DNA of 64,000 bases from Burkholderia cenocepacia (GCF_900446215.1 NZ_UAQZ01000015.1:310001-374000); one strand, 5' to 3'. Numbered from the stretch's first letter, positions 48,252 through 57,970 are shown. The notes: a model not told the origin generated them from the letters alone. Program-made: numbers and translations.

Positions 48252-49919
48252 ATGGAAATCGTCTTCACCGTCCTCATTCTGCTGCTGACCGTCGCGCTGT
48301 CCGGCGCCGTCACGCGCCTCCTGCCGTTGCAACTGCCGCTGCCGCTGATGCAGATCGCGTTCGGCGCGATGCTCGCGTGGCCGAAGCTGAACCTGCACGT
48401 CACGTTCGATCCCGAGATCTTCATGCTGCTGTTCATTCCGCCGCTGCTGTTCGCGGACGGCTGGCGGATTCCGAAACGCGAGCTATACCTGCAGCGCCGC
48501 GCGATCCTGATGCTCGCGTTCGGGCTCGTGTTCATGACGGTACTCGCAGTGGGCTACTTCGCCCACTGGCTGATTCCCGAGTTGCCGCTGCCGATCGCGT
48601 TCGCGCTCGCGGCCGTGCTGTCGCCGACCGATGCGGTCGCGCTGTCGGGCATCGCCGGCAAGGGTCGCATCCCGCCGCAACTGATGCACATCCTCGAAGG
48701 CGAGGCGCTGATGAACGACGCGTCGGGCCTCGTCGCGCTGAAGTTCGCGATCGCGGCCGCGCTGACCGGCGTGTTCTCGCTGCGCGCCGCGTCGGTCACG
48801 TTCGTGATCGTCGCGGCCGGCGGGCTCGCGACGGGCGCGATCGTGTCCTGGCTGTTCAGCGCGCTGTCGACACGCTTCCTGAACGCCGAACAGGAAGGCG
48901 ACCCGGCGCCCGGCATCGTGATGACGCTGCTGGTGCCGTTCGCGGCCTACCTGTTCGCCGAGCACCTCGACCTGTCGGGCGTGCTCGCGGCCGTGTCGGC
49001 CGGGATGATGATGAATTACACGAGCTTCTCGCGCAAAAGCACCGTCGCGTCGCGCGTGCGCGCCGAAAGCACGTGGGCGATGATCGAGTTCGTGTTCAAC
49101 GGCATGGTGTTCATCATGCTCGGGCTGCAGTTGCCGCACATCATCGGCCGCGCGCTCGTCGACGCGCACCATACGAGCGACGCGCTGGTCGGCCGCATGA
49201 TCTTCAACGTGTGCGCGATGATGCTCGCGCTGTATGCGATCCGCTTCCTGTGGGTATGGCTGCTGCGCTGGTTCGCGAGCCGCCGCGCCGCGCGCCAGGG
49301 CCTCGCCGGCACGATGGCCGGCGTGCGCACGATCGCGGTGATGACGGTCGGCGGCGTGCGCGGCGCGGTCACGCTCGCCGGCGTGCTGTCGATCCCGGTC
49401 GCGCTGTCCGACGGCGCGCCGCTGCCCGGCCGCGACACCGCGATCTTCATCGCGTCGGCCGTGATCCTCGGCTCGCTGATCGTCGCGGTGATCGGCCTGC
49501 CGCTGCTGCTGCGCGGCGTGCGCTCGTCGCGCAACCCGCTCGGCGACGAGGAGCGCATCGCGCGCTCGGCCGCCGCGCAGGCCGCGATCCGCGCGATCGA
49601 TTCGTCGCACGACGCGATTTCGGCCGATCTCGACGAATCGGGCGCGGCGCGCTGCGCGGACATCTCCGCACGCGTGATGGACCAGTATCGCCGCCGGCTC
49701 GCCGCGCTGGCCGAGGACGGCCCCACGCCGCGCGCGGAAGCGAAGCAGGCCGAAACGATGGAGCTGCAGATGCGGATCGCGGCCGTGCGCGCGGAGCGCT
49801 CGGCGCTGTACCGGCTGCGCAGCGACAGCAAGATTTCCGACGAGACGCTGACGAAGCTGATTCGCGAGATCGACCTGTCGGAAACCGCGCTGTCGACGCG
49901 CAAGAAAGGCATTCTTTGA
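48252..49919 (+). CDS. Na+/H+ antiporter, CPA1 family
   Basis: The 555-residue protein has about 12 hydrophobic segments in the first 410 residues and the family's SPTDAVALSGI and ALMNDASGLVALKF motifs, with the ion-binding aspartates. A cytoplasmic charged tail follows from about residue 420. CPA1 antiporters export Na+ (or K+) for H+. It ends before a bidirectional terminator. Confidence 0.93.
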   Translation: MEIVFTVLILLLTVALSGAVTRLLPLQLPLPLMQIAFGAMLAWPKLNLHVTFDPEIFMLLFIPPLLFADGWRIPKRELYLQRRAILMLAFGLVFMTVLAVGYFAHWLIPELPLPIAFALAAVLSPTDAVALSGIAGKGRIPPQLMHILEGEALMNDASGLVALKFAIAAALTGVFSLRAASVTFVIVAAGGLATGAIVSWLFSALSTRFLNAEQEGDPAPGIVMTLLVPFAAYLFAEHLDLSGVLAAVSAGMMMNYTSFSRKSTVASRVRAESTWAMIEFVFNGMVFIMLGLQLPHIIGRALVDAHHTSDALVGRMIFNVCAMMLALYAIRFLWVWLLRWFASRRAARQGLAGTMAGVRTIAVMTVGGVRGAVTLAGVLSIPVALSDGAPLPGRDTAIFIASAVILGSLIVAVIGLPLLLRGVRSSRNPLGDEERIARSAAAQAAIRAIDSSHDAISADLDESGAARCADISARVMDQYRRRLAALAEDGPTPRAEAKQAETMELQMRIAAVRAERSALYRLRSDSKISDETLTKLIREIDLSETALSTRKKGIL

Positions 49920-49956
49920 CGGGCCTGCAACGGCCTGCGCGCGGCAACCGGCATGC

Positions 49957-49995
49957 ATGAAAAAACGGCGACGCACCCGCGTCGCCGTTTTCGCA
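49957..49995. terminator. Bidirectional terminator between the antiporter and the iorAB-type gene
   Basis: A perfect 13-bp inverted repeat (49962-49974 with 49979-49991), AAAACGGCGACGC and complement, ends in T-runs on both strands. Confidence 0.85.
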
Positions 49996-50011
49996 TCCAC
50001 TCGCGTTCGCG

Positions 50012-53000
50012 TTACTTCGCGACGACGACCGGAATCCCCTTCAGCATCCCCGCGCCCTTCATCTCGTCGAGCGCGTGCTGCACGGCCGCGCTCGTCGCCG
50101 CGTCGATGCCGAGCTGCAACGCGAGCTCGCGTTCCGCGCGCTTCACGCCGGCCAGGTTGCGCACCTTCACGTGACCGAAGCCGCGCACGCGGGCGTGCAG
50201 GTCGGCCAGTTGCGCGACCTGCGTCGCATTGCCGGGGGTCATCGCGGCGAACGCGCGCGTGAGCGTGGTCTCGTAGTCGTCGGCCAGCGCGCGCTCCATC
50301 TTGCGCTCGACGGTGCGGCCGAACGGATCGAGCCACGTGCCGCGCAGGCTGCGCACGCGCGCCAGTAGGCCGAGCACCGGCCACATCCACTGGCCGAACA
50401 CGCGCTTCTTCGGCGTGCTGCCGTCGCTGCCGGCCTTCGCGACCGTCGGCGGCGCGAGGTTGAACTTCACGCGGTACGCCTGGCCCGGCACGCCTTCGAA
50501 CTGCGCTTCGAGCGCGGTGCGGAACGCGTCGTCCGTGTACAGCCGCGCGACTTCGTATTCGTCCTTCACCGCGAGCAGCCGGTAGAACGTCGTCGCGACC
50601 GCGCGCGTCAGCGTGTCGTCGCCCTTCGCGCGCGCCGCACTCACCAGCGCCCGGTAGCGCTCGACGTAGCGCGCGCCGCCGTAGGCGTCGAGGCGCGCCT
50701 CGCGATCGGCGATCAGCTCGGCGAGCGTCTCCGGCGCGGCATGGACGGCCACCACATGGCGCGCGTTCCACAACGCGTCGAGGCCCGCCGCGTCGCCGGC
50801 CGCCATCCGGCCGATCGAGAACGCGAGCTTGTTCATCGGCACCGCGACGTTGTTCAGCTCGATCGCGCGCATCATCGCGGCGAGCGACACCGGCACGAGG
50901 CCGAGCTGCCATGCGTAGCCGAGCATCAGGATGTTCGCGCCGATCGAATCGCCGAGGAACTTCGCCGCGAGCGCCTGCGCGTCGCAGCTCGACAGGTAGC
51001 CGTCGCCGGCCGCGTGGCGCATCTTCTCGAGCAGTGCGTCCGCATGCAGGTTCGCGTCGGGGTTCTGCACGAACGACGCGTTCGGGATCCGGTGCGTGTT
51101 GACGACGATCCGCGAACGCTCGTGACGCACCGTCTGCAGCGCCTCGGCGCTCGCGCCGACCACCATGTCGCATGCGAGCAGCACGTCGGCCTGCTGCGTG
51201 TCGATGCGCACCTGGTTCAGCCAGCGGTCGCTCGACGCGATCCGCACGAACGACAGCACCGAGCCGCCCTTCTGCGCGAAGCCCATGAAGTCGAGCACCG
51301 ACGCGCTCTTGCCTTCGAGATGCGCGGCCATGCTGATCAGCGCGCCGACCGTCACGACGCCGGTGCCGCCCACGCCCGTCACGAGCATGTCGAACGGCGC
51401 GGCATCCAGATGCGTCGCCGGCACCGGCAGCGCGTCGACGCGCGCGGCGAGCGCCGCTTCGTCGAACGCGGCGCCGGCGGCCTTCTTCAGCGCCGCGCCT
51501 TCGACCGTCACGAAGCTCGGGCAGAAGCCGTTCACGCACGAATAGTCCTTGTTGCACGACGACTGGTCGATGCGGCGCTTGCGGCCGAGCGGCGTCTCGA
51601 GCGGCTCGACCGACAGGCAGTTCGACTGCACGCCGCAGTCGCCGCAGCCTTCGCAGACCGCGTCGTTGATGAACAGGCGCTTGTCCGGGTCGGGGAATTC
51701 GCCTTTCTTGCGGCGGCGGCGCTTCTCGGCCGCGCAGGTCTGGTCGTAGATCAGCACGGTGACGCCCGGCGTCTCGCGCAATTCGCGCTGCACCGCATCG
51801 AGTTCGCTGCGGTGATGGAACGTCGTGCCCGTCGGGAACTGCCCGTGATGGCCGTCGTACTTCTCCGGTTCGTCGGACACCACGACGAAGCGCGACACGC
51901 CTTCCGCCTCGACCTGCCGCGCGATCTGCGGCACCGAGATGCTGCCGTCGACCGGCTGGCCGCCCGTCATCGCGACCGCGTCGTTGTAGAGGATCTTGTA
52001 CGTGATGTTCGCTTTCGCGGCGACCGCCTGGCGGATCGCGAGGATGCCCGAGTGGAAGTAGGTGCCGTCGCCGAGGTTCTGGAACACGTGCTTCGTGTTC
52101 GTGAACATCGCGTGTGCGGCCCAGTCGACGCCCTCGCCGCCCATCTGGATCAGGCCCGTCGTGTCGCGCTCCATCCACGACGCCATGAAGTGGCAGCCGA
52201 TGCCGGCCTGCGCGATCGAGCCTTCGGGCACCTTCGTCGACGTGTTGTGCGGACAGCCCGAGCAGAAGTACGGCGTGCGCTTCACCGCGTCGGCCTCGTT
52301 CGACAGGATCTGCGGCGCGACGAGATCGACGACGCGCTCGCGGCGGTCGAGCGCCGGCTTGTGCCGCGCGAGCCAGTCGGCGAACACCGGCAGGATGCGC
52401 GACGGGCGCAGCTCGCCCAGCTCCGACAGCAGGCACCCGCCGGCCGCGTCGTGCTTGCCGAGCACGCGCGGGCGCGCGCCTTCGGTGCGGTTGTACAGGT
52501 AGTCCTTGATCTGCTGCTCGATGACCGGGCCCTTCTCCTCGATCACCAGCACTTCGGCCAGCCCGTCGACGAAGGTCTCGAGCCGCGTCATTTCGAGCGG
52601 ATACGACAGGCCGACCTTGTAGATCCGCACGCCGGCCGCGTCGAGATCGGCGACCGTCAGGTCGAGGCGGCGCAACGCCTCCATCAGGTCGAGGTGCGCC
52701 TTGCCGCAGGTGACGATGCCGACGTTCGCGTGGGTGCTCGGCGCGATCCATTTGTCGATGCTGTTGGCGCGCGCGAAATGGCGGACCGCGTCGAGCTTCG
52801 CGGCGAGGCGCGCCTCGATCGTGAGGCTCGGCAGGTCGGGCCAGCGGTTGTGCAGGCCGCCCGCCGGCGGCGTGAAGCCGGCCGGCGCCGGCCAGCGCGT
52901 CTGCAACGCATCGAGGTCGACGGTGGAGCCCGACTCGACCGTTTCCGAGATCGCCTTGAAGCCGACCCACGCGCCCGAGTAGCGCGACAGCGCCCAGCCG

Positions 53001-53584
53001 TACAGGCCGAATTCGAGCATGTCGGCGATGTTCGACGGGTTCACGACCGGCATGTGCCACGCCATCATCGCGAAGTCGCTCTGGTGCGGCATCGACGACG
53101 ACACGCAGCCATGGTCGTCGCCCGCGACGACCAGCACGCCGCCGTGCGGCGACGAACCGTACGCGTTGCCGTGCTTCAGCGCGTCGCCCGCGCGATCGAC
53201 GCCCGGGCCCTTGCCGTACCACATCGCATACACGCCCTCGACCGTGCGCTCGGGGTCGGCCTCGACCCGCTGCGTGCCGAGCACGGCCGTGCCGCCGAGT
53301 TCCTCGTTGATCGCCGGCAGGAAGCGCACGCCACTGGTGTCGAGCAGTTTCTTCGCCTTCCACAGCTGCTGGTCGACCATGCCGAGCGGCGAGCCGCGAT
53401 AGCCGCTGACGAAACCGGCCGTGTTGAGCCCCTGTTCGGTGTCGACCGTGCGCTGCATCAGCAGCAGGCGAATCAGCGCCTGCGTGCCGGTCAGGAAGAT
53501 CCGGCCGCGCGTCGCGGTCAGGTTGTCGGTCAGGCGGTAGTCGGACAGGGCAGGCGTGCCGTCGACGGGCAGGCGGGCGGTCAT
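50012..53584 (-). CDS. Indolepyruvate ferredoxin oxidoreductase, fused alpha/beta
   Basis: This 1190-residue protein joins both subunits of a 2-oxoacid:acceptor oxidoreductase. The first ~710 residues hold the pyrimidine-binding and TPP-binding domains (GCPHNTSTKVPEG, GIGCHFMASWM, GGEGVDW), followed by a ferredoxin-like segment with cysteine clusters (CEGCGDCG, then SSCNKDYSC and GFCPS) and a gamma domain beginning VTGVGGTGVVTVGALI. It oxidatively decarboxylates aryl-pyruvates or branched 2-oxoacids to acyl-CoA. The fused form is common in beta-proteobacteria. Its minus-strand promoter should lie in 53585-53720. Confidence 0.93.
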   Translation of the reverse strand: MTARLPVDGTPALSDYRLTDNLTATRGRIFLTGTQALIRLLLMQRTVDTEQGLNTAGFVSGYRGSPLGMVDQQLWKAKKLLDTSGVRFLPAINEELGGTAVLGTQRVEADPERTVEGVYAMWYGKGPGVDRAGDALKHGNAYGSSPHGGVLVVAGDDHGCVSSSMPHQSDFAMMAWHMPVVNPSNIADMLEFGLYGWALSRYSGAWVGFKAISETVESGSTVDLDALQTRWPAPAGFTPPAGGLHNRWPDLPSLTIEARLAAKLDAVRHFARANSIDKWIAPSTHANVGIVTCGKAHLDLMEALRRLDLTVADLDAAGVRIYKVGLSYPLEMTRLETFVDGLAEVLVIEEKGPVIEQQIKDYLYNRTEGARPRVLGKHDAAGGCLLSELGELRPSRILPVFADWLARHKPALDRRERVVDLVAPQILSNEADAVKRTPYFCSGCPHNTSTKVPEGSIAQAGIGCHFMASWMERDTTGLIQMGGEGVDWAAHAMFTNTKHVFQNLGDGTYFHSGILAIRQAVAAKANITYKILYNDAVAMTGGQPVDGSISVPQIARQVEAEGVSRFVVVSDEPEKYDGHHGQFPTGTTFHHRSELDAVQRELRETPGVTVLIYDQTCAAEKRRRRKKGEFPDPDKRLFINDAVCEGCGDCGVQSNCLSVEPLETPLGRKRRIDQSSCNKDYSCVNGFCPSFVTVEGAALKKAAGAAFDEAALAARVDALPVPATHLDAAPFDMLVTGVGGTGVVTVGALISMAAHLEGKSASVLDFMGFAQKGGSVLSFVRIASSDRWLNQVRIDTQQADVLLACDMVVGASAEALQTVRHERSRIVVNTHRIPNASFVQNPDANLHADALLEKMRHAAGDGYLSSCDAQALAAKFLGDSIGANILMLGYAWQLGLVPVSLAAMMRAIELNNVAVPMNKLAFSIGRMAAGDAAGLDALWNARHVVAVHAAPETLAELIADREARLDAYGGARYVERYRALVSAARAKGDDTLTRAVATTFYRLLAVKDEYEVARLYTDDAFRTALEAQFEGVPGQAYRVKFNLAPPTVAKAGSDGSTPKKRVFGQWMWPVLGLLARVRSLRGTWLDPFGRTVERKMERALADDYETTLTRAFAAMTPGNATQVAQLADLHARVRGFGHVKVRNLAGVKRAERELALQLGIDAATSAAVQHALDEMKGAGMLKGIPVVVAK

Positions 53585-53920
53585 GAGGGGATGTCTCCGG
53601 ATTGTGCTGTTCTGGGCCGTGCGCGGCGGAGCGTCGGATGACGCGCGGGTGCCGGCAGCGAATGGCTCTATTTTTTCGCGCGCCGGCGAGAATGTTTTTT
53701 CTCATCTTGCGCGGACCGGCCCGTGGCGAGAAAAACTGCGCAGCTTTTTGCCGTGATTTGAGAGAGTTTTCGCGCGGGTGGCGGGAGCGTGACGGGCGGC
53801 GCGTCAGGGCGGTCGAGTGGTTCGGCAGAAAAGCCGGTGCGTGCCGCAACGCTCGCCGCCAGCCGGGTGGAGGGCGCTCGAACCCCGAGCGGCAAGGGTT
53901 TCAGCGGCATCGGGACGTCA
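53585..53920. other. Region between the oxidoreductase start and the repeat array
   Basis: No gene is seen. Two T-rich tracts (53670-53675, 53694-53701) and a small A5-CTGCGCAG-CT5 palindrome (53731-53749) lie here; the promoter of the oxidoreductase is expected within the first 150 bp. Confidence 0.4.
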
Positions 53921-55265
53921 CGCTCACCGTCGAAATGCACAGCGTTCCGATTGGTCGGTGGCGGCGGATGTCCACAACGACGCGTCCTTCGGCCGGTCGG
54001 GCAAGCGCGCTCACCGTTCGATTGCACAGCGTTTCGAGTGGCGTCGGGGGCGGGATGTCCACCTCCGGAATCGGCATGCAGAGCGCTCGGAGGCCGACGC
54101 TCACCGTTGAAATTCACAGCGCGGCGAGTCGGTTTGTGGGCGGATATCCACATTGGAGCCTGCGCATTTCGTCGCTCGGCTGCTCGCCCTCACCGGTCGG
54201 ATACACAGGCGCGCGAGTACGTCCGTCCGGCGGACGGTCGCGCCGGAATACGCCGGTCGAGGGACTATCGCTTCACCCTCACCGTTGAAATACACAGGAC
54301 TTCGAGTGGTTGCCGCGACAGTTTTCCACGCCCGGACCAGCATTGCGCGCCGGCCTGGCGCGCACCCTCACCGTCGAAAAACACAGCGCTTCGAGTGGTC
54401 CCGGGAACCGGATATCCACATGGACGAATGTGCCTGGATCGACAGAGGATGCACGCGTCGAAACCCATCGGCGACCGGCAATCCGTACCGGAAGCAGCAC
54501 CGCGCCCGACGAAGCCCCGATGCTCACCGTCGAAAGTCACAGTGGCGAGAGTCGTTTCGGCGGCCGGATATCCACACGGGAATGCGTAGACGCCTCGCTC
54601 GCAACCTCGCGTCCAGGCGTGACACGGACGGTGCTTCGCGTGGCTTCATCGGTCGAGCGGCTGCTTCTTCGCGCGCTGCGCGCAGATCACGGGCCCAGAT
54701 TCACCATTGGGTTACACGATGCGTCGAGTCCCGCGAACAGGCGAAGACGCGCACCGAAACCCGCATGTTGCGAACCACGCGCCGGCGCTCACCGTTAGAA
54801 TGCACAGCCCTTCGATTGGGGCCGGAGCCGGATGCATACGTCCCCGGGCACGTATGCGGCGGTTACGCGCTCGCGACAGTCGGCTAGAATGCGCGGCGCG
54901 CCGAACCGCGGCAAACGGCGCGAAACCCGCGCCGGTGCAGGCGCCCCGCGTGATCGGGCGCGACACTCACCATCGAATTTCACAGCGTTTCGCTTCGTCT
55001 TGCCGCGAGTTGTCCACAACCTGCGTCATCTATCGCGCCGCATCCGGTCACCCTCACCTGTGAAAACCACAGCGCGCCGAGTCGTTTCGCGGCGCGGATA
55101 TCCACAACCCGTACGCGACCGGATTTTCATCCGCCGTTCGGCGGATGCGTGGTTGGACGAAAGCAGCGGAAAGCCCGGAGGGCTTGTCCGGGCGGCCTCG
55201 GCGGCACGCTCACCGTTCAGATGCACAGCGTTTCGAGTGGCTGGGGCGACGGGTTGTCCACATCC
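53921..55265 (+). repeat. Array of at least 12 degenerate direct repeats, period mostly 87-90 bp
   Basis: Each unit starts with CTCACCGT, then about GAAAT and CACAG, a TTCGAGT(G/C)G stretch and, usually, GGATATCCACA-like sequence about 45 bp later. The TCACC of successive units lies at 53924, 54011, 54101, 54190, 54279, 54368, 54524, 54701, 54789, 54967, 55054 and 55210. Intervals are 87-90 bp, or 177-178 bp (double), or 156 bp (twice). Decayed units can be seen near 54610 and 54880, filling the double gaps. All face the same way. The TCCACA block is missing or altered in units 4, 8 and 9. Sequences between units differ. Unit spacing is not a multiple of three, so it is not a protein repeat. 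No known function. Confidence 0.85.
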
Positions 55266-55309
55266 GTTCGACGACGCCTCACCGCACCCGCACGCGCGCC
55301 CGGACGACG

Positions 55310-55866
55310 TTATTCGGCAATCGACCGGATGACCTTCGCCGGATTGCCGCCGACCAGCGTATTCGGCGGCACGTCCCGGGTGACGACGGCCGCTGCCGCG
55401 ACGACCGCGTTCTCGCCGATCGTCACGCCGCCGATGATCGTCGCGCCCGCGCCGATCCACACGTTGCGTTCGATCACGATCGGCTTCGCGACCACGCCAT
55501 CGCGCCGCCGCGAAGGTTCGACCGGATGACCGGACGTGATCAGGCTGACGTTCGGGCCGATCATCACGTCGTCGCCGATCTCGAGTCCGCCCAGATCGTA
55601 GAACGTGCAGTTCTGGTTGACGAACACGTTGTGCCGAGCTTCATGCCGGTGCCGCCGGTCGCATGAAACGGCGGGATCAGCACGAAGCCGTCGTCGGCCT
55701 GCGTGCCGATCAGTTCACCGAACAATGCGCGCACGTCGGCCGCATCGTCGAACGTCAGGCGGTTGAGCCGCGCGGTGATCGCCATCGCCCGTCTGACCTC
55801 GGCCACCATGGCCGCCGATTCGGGCGTTCTGCGCGGAACGAACGTGGTGCGATCGTCGTTTGTCAT
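55310..55866 (-). pseudogene. Maltose/galactoside O-acetyltransferase-like gene with a frameshift
   Basis: Two overlapping frames encode parts of one protein. The first (from 55866) starts MTNDDRTTFVPRRTPESAAMVAE with the maltose-acetyltransferase N-terminal domain and continues to FHATGGTGMKLG; the second carries the left-handed beta-helix VFVNQNCTFYDLGGLEIGDDV in pieces, the catalytic SGHPVE and IGAGATIIGGVTIGENAVV. One base appears to be missing at about 55630-55633 (between GGC and ACAACGTG). Either the gene is inactivated or the base is a sequencing error. The intact protein would be about 185 residues, normal for the Maa/LacA family. Confidence 0.8.
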
Positions 55867-56227
55867 GCGTGACTTGTCTCCTCGTTATTGCGGCGGTACG
55901 TGGCGCGTTTCCGGTCCCAGCCGGACGATCGCGTTGCAATATGCGCGGGTACGGCGGAATGCGGCCGGGCGCATCGTAACGATGCGGATTTGCGTTGAAA
56001 GCTATCGATTTTTATAACTAGTTTATAAATAACTAGTCATTCATTGAACTCCCGTTGCCGAAGGCTTCACGAGGCATTTCGCCCGGTTCACCCGTGCTCC
56101 CGCGCACCGAATCAGGCACACGCAACCGACCGGCGCCCATGGCCGGGTTCCTCTGTCCGAACCTCCCGCGCTCGGGTACGCTTGAGCATCCACCGGATCG
56201 ACAGCAGCACCCAAACGCGGAGGCGCG
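55867..56227. promoter_or_regulatory. Divergent promoter region with AACTAGTT palindromes
   Basis: This 361-bp gap includes an AT-rich island (56008-56045) very unlike its GC-rich surroundings. In it, AACTAGTT (56016-56023) and AACTAGT (56031-56037) flank TATAAAT. The TATAAAT reads as a -10-like element on both strands. It lies about 150 bp before the acetyltransferase start and about 190 bp before the GST start, so it probably controls one or both. Confidence 0.5.
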
Positions 56228-56842
56228 ATGAAGCTCTACTACTGGCCGAAGACCCGGGCATTCCGGGCGCTGTGGATGCTCGAGGAACTCGGTGTGGTGT
56301 ACGAACTCGTGCCGATCGACCTGCGCTCGCACGAGCAGGGCAGCGATGCGTTCGTGCAAGTCAACCCGATGGCCAAGCTGCCCGCGCTCGACGACGGCAG
56401 CGCGCCGTTCGCCGAATCGGGCGCCGTGCTGCTCTATCTCGCCGACCGTTGCCCGGGCGCCGGGCTCGGCGTCGCGCCCGACGATCCGCTGCGCGGCCGT
56501 TTCCTTCAGTGGATGTTCTTCACACCGACCTGTCTCGAACCGGCGATGGCCGAGAAATTCACCGGCGCGTCCGGCAATCCGGTCGCGTTCGGCTGGGGCA
56601 ACATCGCGCGCGTGCAGCGCGCGCTCGCGCAAGCGCTCGCCCACAGCCGCTGGCTCGTCGGCGACCGCTTCACCGCGGCCGACCTGCTGCTGGCCAGCAC
56701 GCTGAAGATCGCGTTCGACGCACATCTGCTGCCGCACGAAGGCGTGCTCGGCGACTACGTCGCGCGCGCCGAGGACCGCGACGCGTTCCGCCGCGCGGTC
56801 GCGATCGAACAGCGCGAAGCGGCGCGTCTGCTGCACGCGTGA
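56228..56842 (+). CDS. Glutathione S-transferase family protein
   Basis: The 204-residue protein has the thioredoxin-like N-terminal domain (LYYWPKTRAFRALWMLEELGV in parts; NPMAKLPALDDG; FAESGAVLLYL, with the glutathione-contacting ES) and the all-helical C-terminal domain with FTAADLLLAS. The usual catalytic Ser/Cys position near residue 10 is not obvious (WPKTRAF). The ATG follows GGAGGCGCG. Confidence 0.9.
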   Translation: MKLYYWPKTRAFRALWMLEELGVVYELVPIDLRSHEQGSDAFVQVNPMAKLPALDDGSAPFAESGAVLLYLADRCPGAGLGVAPDDPLRGRFLQWMFFTPTCLEPAMAEKFTGASGNPVAFGWGNIARVQRALAQALAHSRWLVGDRFTAADLLLASTLKIAFDAHLLPHEGVLGDYVARAEDRDAFRRAVAIEQREAARLLHA

Positions 56843-56874
56843 CGCCCGAACGGGCGGCGCCCCGCCGCCCTCGA

Positions 56875-57843
56875 TCACGCCTGCGCGGCCGGCCCCGGCG
56901 ATGACGCGTCCGCGTCGATCACCACGCCCGGCGAACCACGCTCGTCCGTGTCGACGTCGATCGGCACGACTTCGTGAAAATGCGTGTAATCGATGTGCGT
57001 GATGCCGTCCTCGTCGTGCATCAGGTCGACATAGCGGTGGCGCCAGCGGATCTCGCCATGCGCCCACGCATGACGCGCCTGCATGACCTGCGCGGTAGTC
57101 TCGTCCGAGCCCTCGATCGTGATCAGCAATTGCGCGTCGCGCGCGGCGAGCGATTCGGGCGTCTCGCCGAACAGCGCGCTCGACTCGTCGATCACGTGCA
57201 TCAGGTTCCAGCCGAGCAGGAAGATCGGATGCTCGCTGCGCACGAGCGGCAGGTCGTGAATCTTGCGCAGCGAGTAGCCCTCGTGCGTGCCTTCGACGCG
57301 CATCAGCCGCAGTTTCGCCTGCGCCTCGGCAATCACGTTCTGGCGGGCATTCGCGGCGCGCACCATCAGCGTCATCCGGCCGTTCAGCGGCCGCACGATC
57401 GCGTAGCGCGCGAACAGGATCTTCGCCTGCGGCCGCGAAAACCGCGCGAACACGAGCCCGGTGGCCAGCGCGATGCCCGACATCCCGACGAAAATCTCAA
57501 ACGTCGCGACGAGGTGCGCATAGACCGTCTGCGGATGCATGTCGCCGTAGCCGACGGTCGCGAGCGTCTCGACGCTGAAGAAGAACGCGCCGCCGAAGCC
57601 CGCCGGCGACTGGTTCGCGATCGGCGCATGGCCGAGCAGATAGAGCGTCGCGAAGCCGCCGTTGAGCAGCAGGAACAGCACCGCGAGCGACAGGAAGAAC
57701 ACCGGCCAGCTCACCGTCAGCGCGCGATGGTAGAAGTCGCGCCAGCCGAGCGGCGGCATCCCGTACGCGATCACCGGGCGGGTGCCCGACCAGATCTTGC
57801 GGCCACGGCCGCGGGAGGCTGGGGAGGACGAATCGACGTTCAT
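56875..57843 (-). CDS. Inward-rectifier potassium channel (KirBac1.1-like)
   Basis: The 322-residue protein has two membrane helices (about 45-70 and 110-135) around the selectivity filter T96-V-G-Y-G-D101, followed by the cytoplasmic beta-rich domain. It strongly resembles KirBac1.1 from B. pseudomallei (for instance APIANQSP, TLATVGYGDMHPQTVYAH, ARQNVIAEA, GSDETTAQVMQARHAW), differing mainly at the two ends. KirBac channels conduct K+ and are gated by the cytoplasmic domain and lipids. The ATG at 57843 matches the known N-terminus (MNVD). A longer upstream start is not supported. Confidence 0.95.
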   Translation of the reverse strand: MNVDSSSPASRGRGRKIWSGTRPVIAYGMPPLGWRDFYHRALTVSWPVFFLSLAVLFLLLNGGFATLYLLGHAPIANQSPAGFGGAFFFSVETLATVGYGDMHPQTVYAHLVATFEIFVGMSGIALATGLVFARFSRPQAKILFARYAIVRPLNGRMTLMVRAANARQNVIAEAQAKLRLMRVEGTHEGYSLRKIHDLPLVRSEHPIFLLGWNLMHVIDESSALFGETPESLAARDAQLLITIEGSDETTAQVMQARHAWAHGEIRWRHRYVDLMHDEDGITHIDYTHFHEVVPIDVDTDERGSPGVVIDADASSPGPAAQA

Positions 57844-57940
57844 CGCGCGGCGCCGGTTGCAGGGAGGCGATGAGCGTAGCACGCGCGGCGGCGGCCGGGA
57901 ATGCGGGCCGGCTCGGAACGGAAATCCGCCGCGCAGGCAC

Positions 57941-57970
57941 AAAAAAAGCCGGCCGCGGGAGCGGCCGGCT
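57941..57970 (-). terminator. Terminator of the sulfate-binding protein gene
   Basis: AGCCGGCCGC (57947-57956) pairs with GCGGCCGGCT (57961-57970) around GGGA, with an A-run before it that reads as U on the minus strand. Confidence 0.85.

Noticed and set aside
48483..53849. A 1788-residue minus-strand frame
   Set aside because: It runs antisense to the antiporter and out of frame through the oxidoreductase; it is a by-product of GC-rich codon use.
53789..54589. A 266-residue protein with internal repeats (SPSK.TA.RV... pattern) on the plus strand of the array, and similar minus-strand frames (TTRNAVHFDGE pattern)
   Set aside because: Units 3, 4, 5 and 6 are 89 bp apart, so the pattern changes frame; conservation is at the base level in all codon positions; there is no ribosome site. 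The peptides are a by-product of the DNA repeat.
53921..55265. CRISPR array
   Set aside because: The repeats are too degenerate, the unit is about 57 bp with conserved blocks only in parts, intervals vary (87-178), and no cas gene is near.
53921..55265. Integron attC array
   Set aside because: No RYYYAAC/GTTRRRY core pairs, no cassettes between the units and no integrase.
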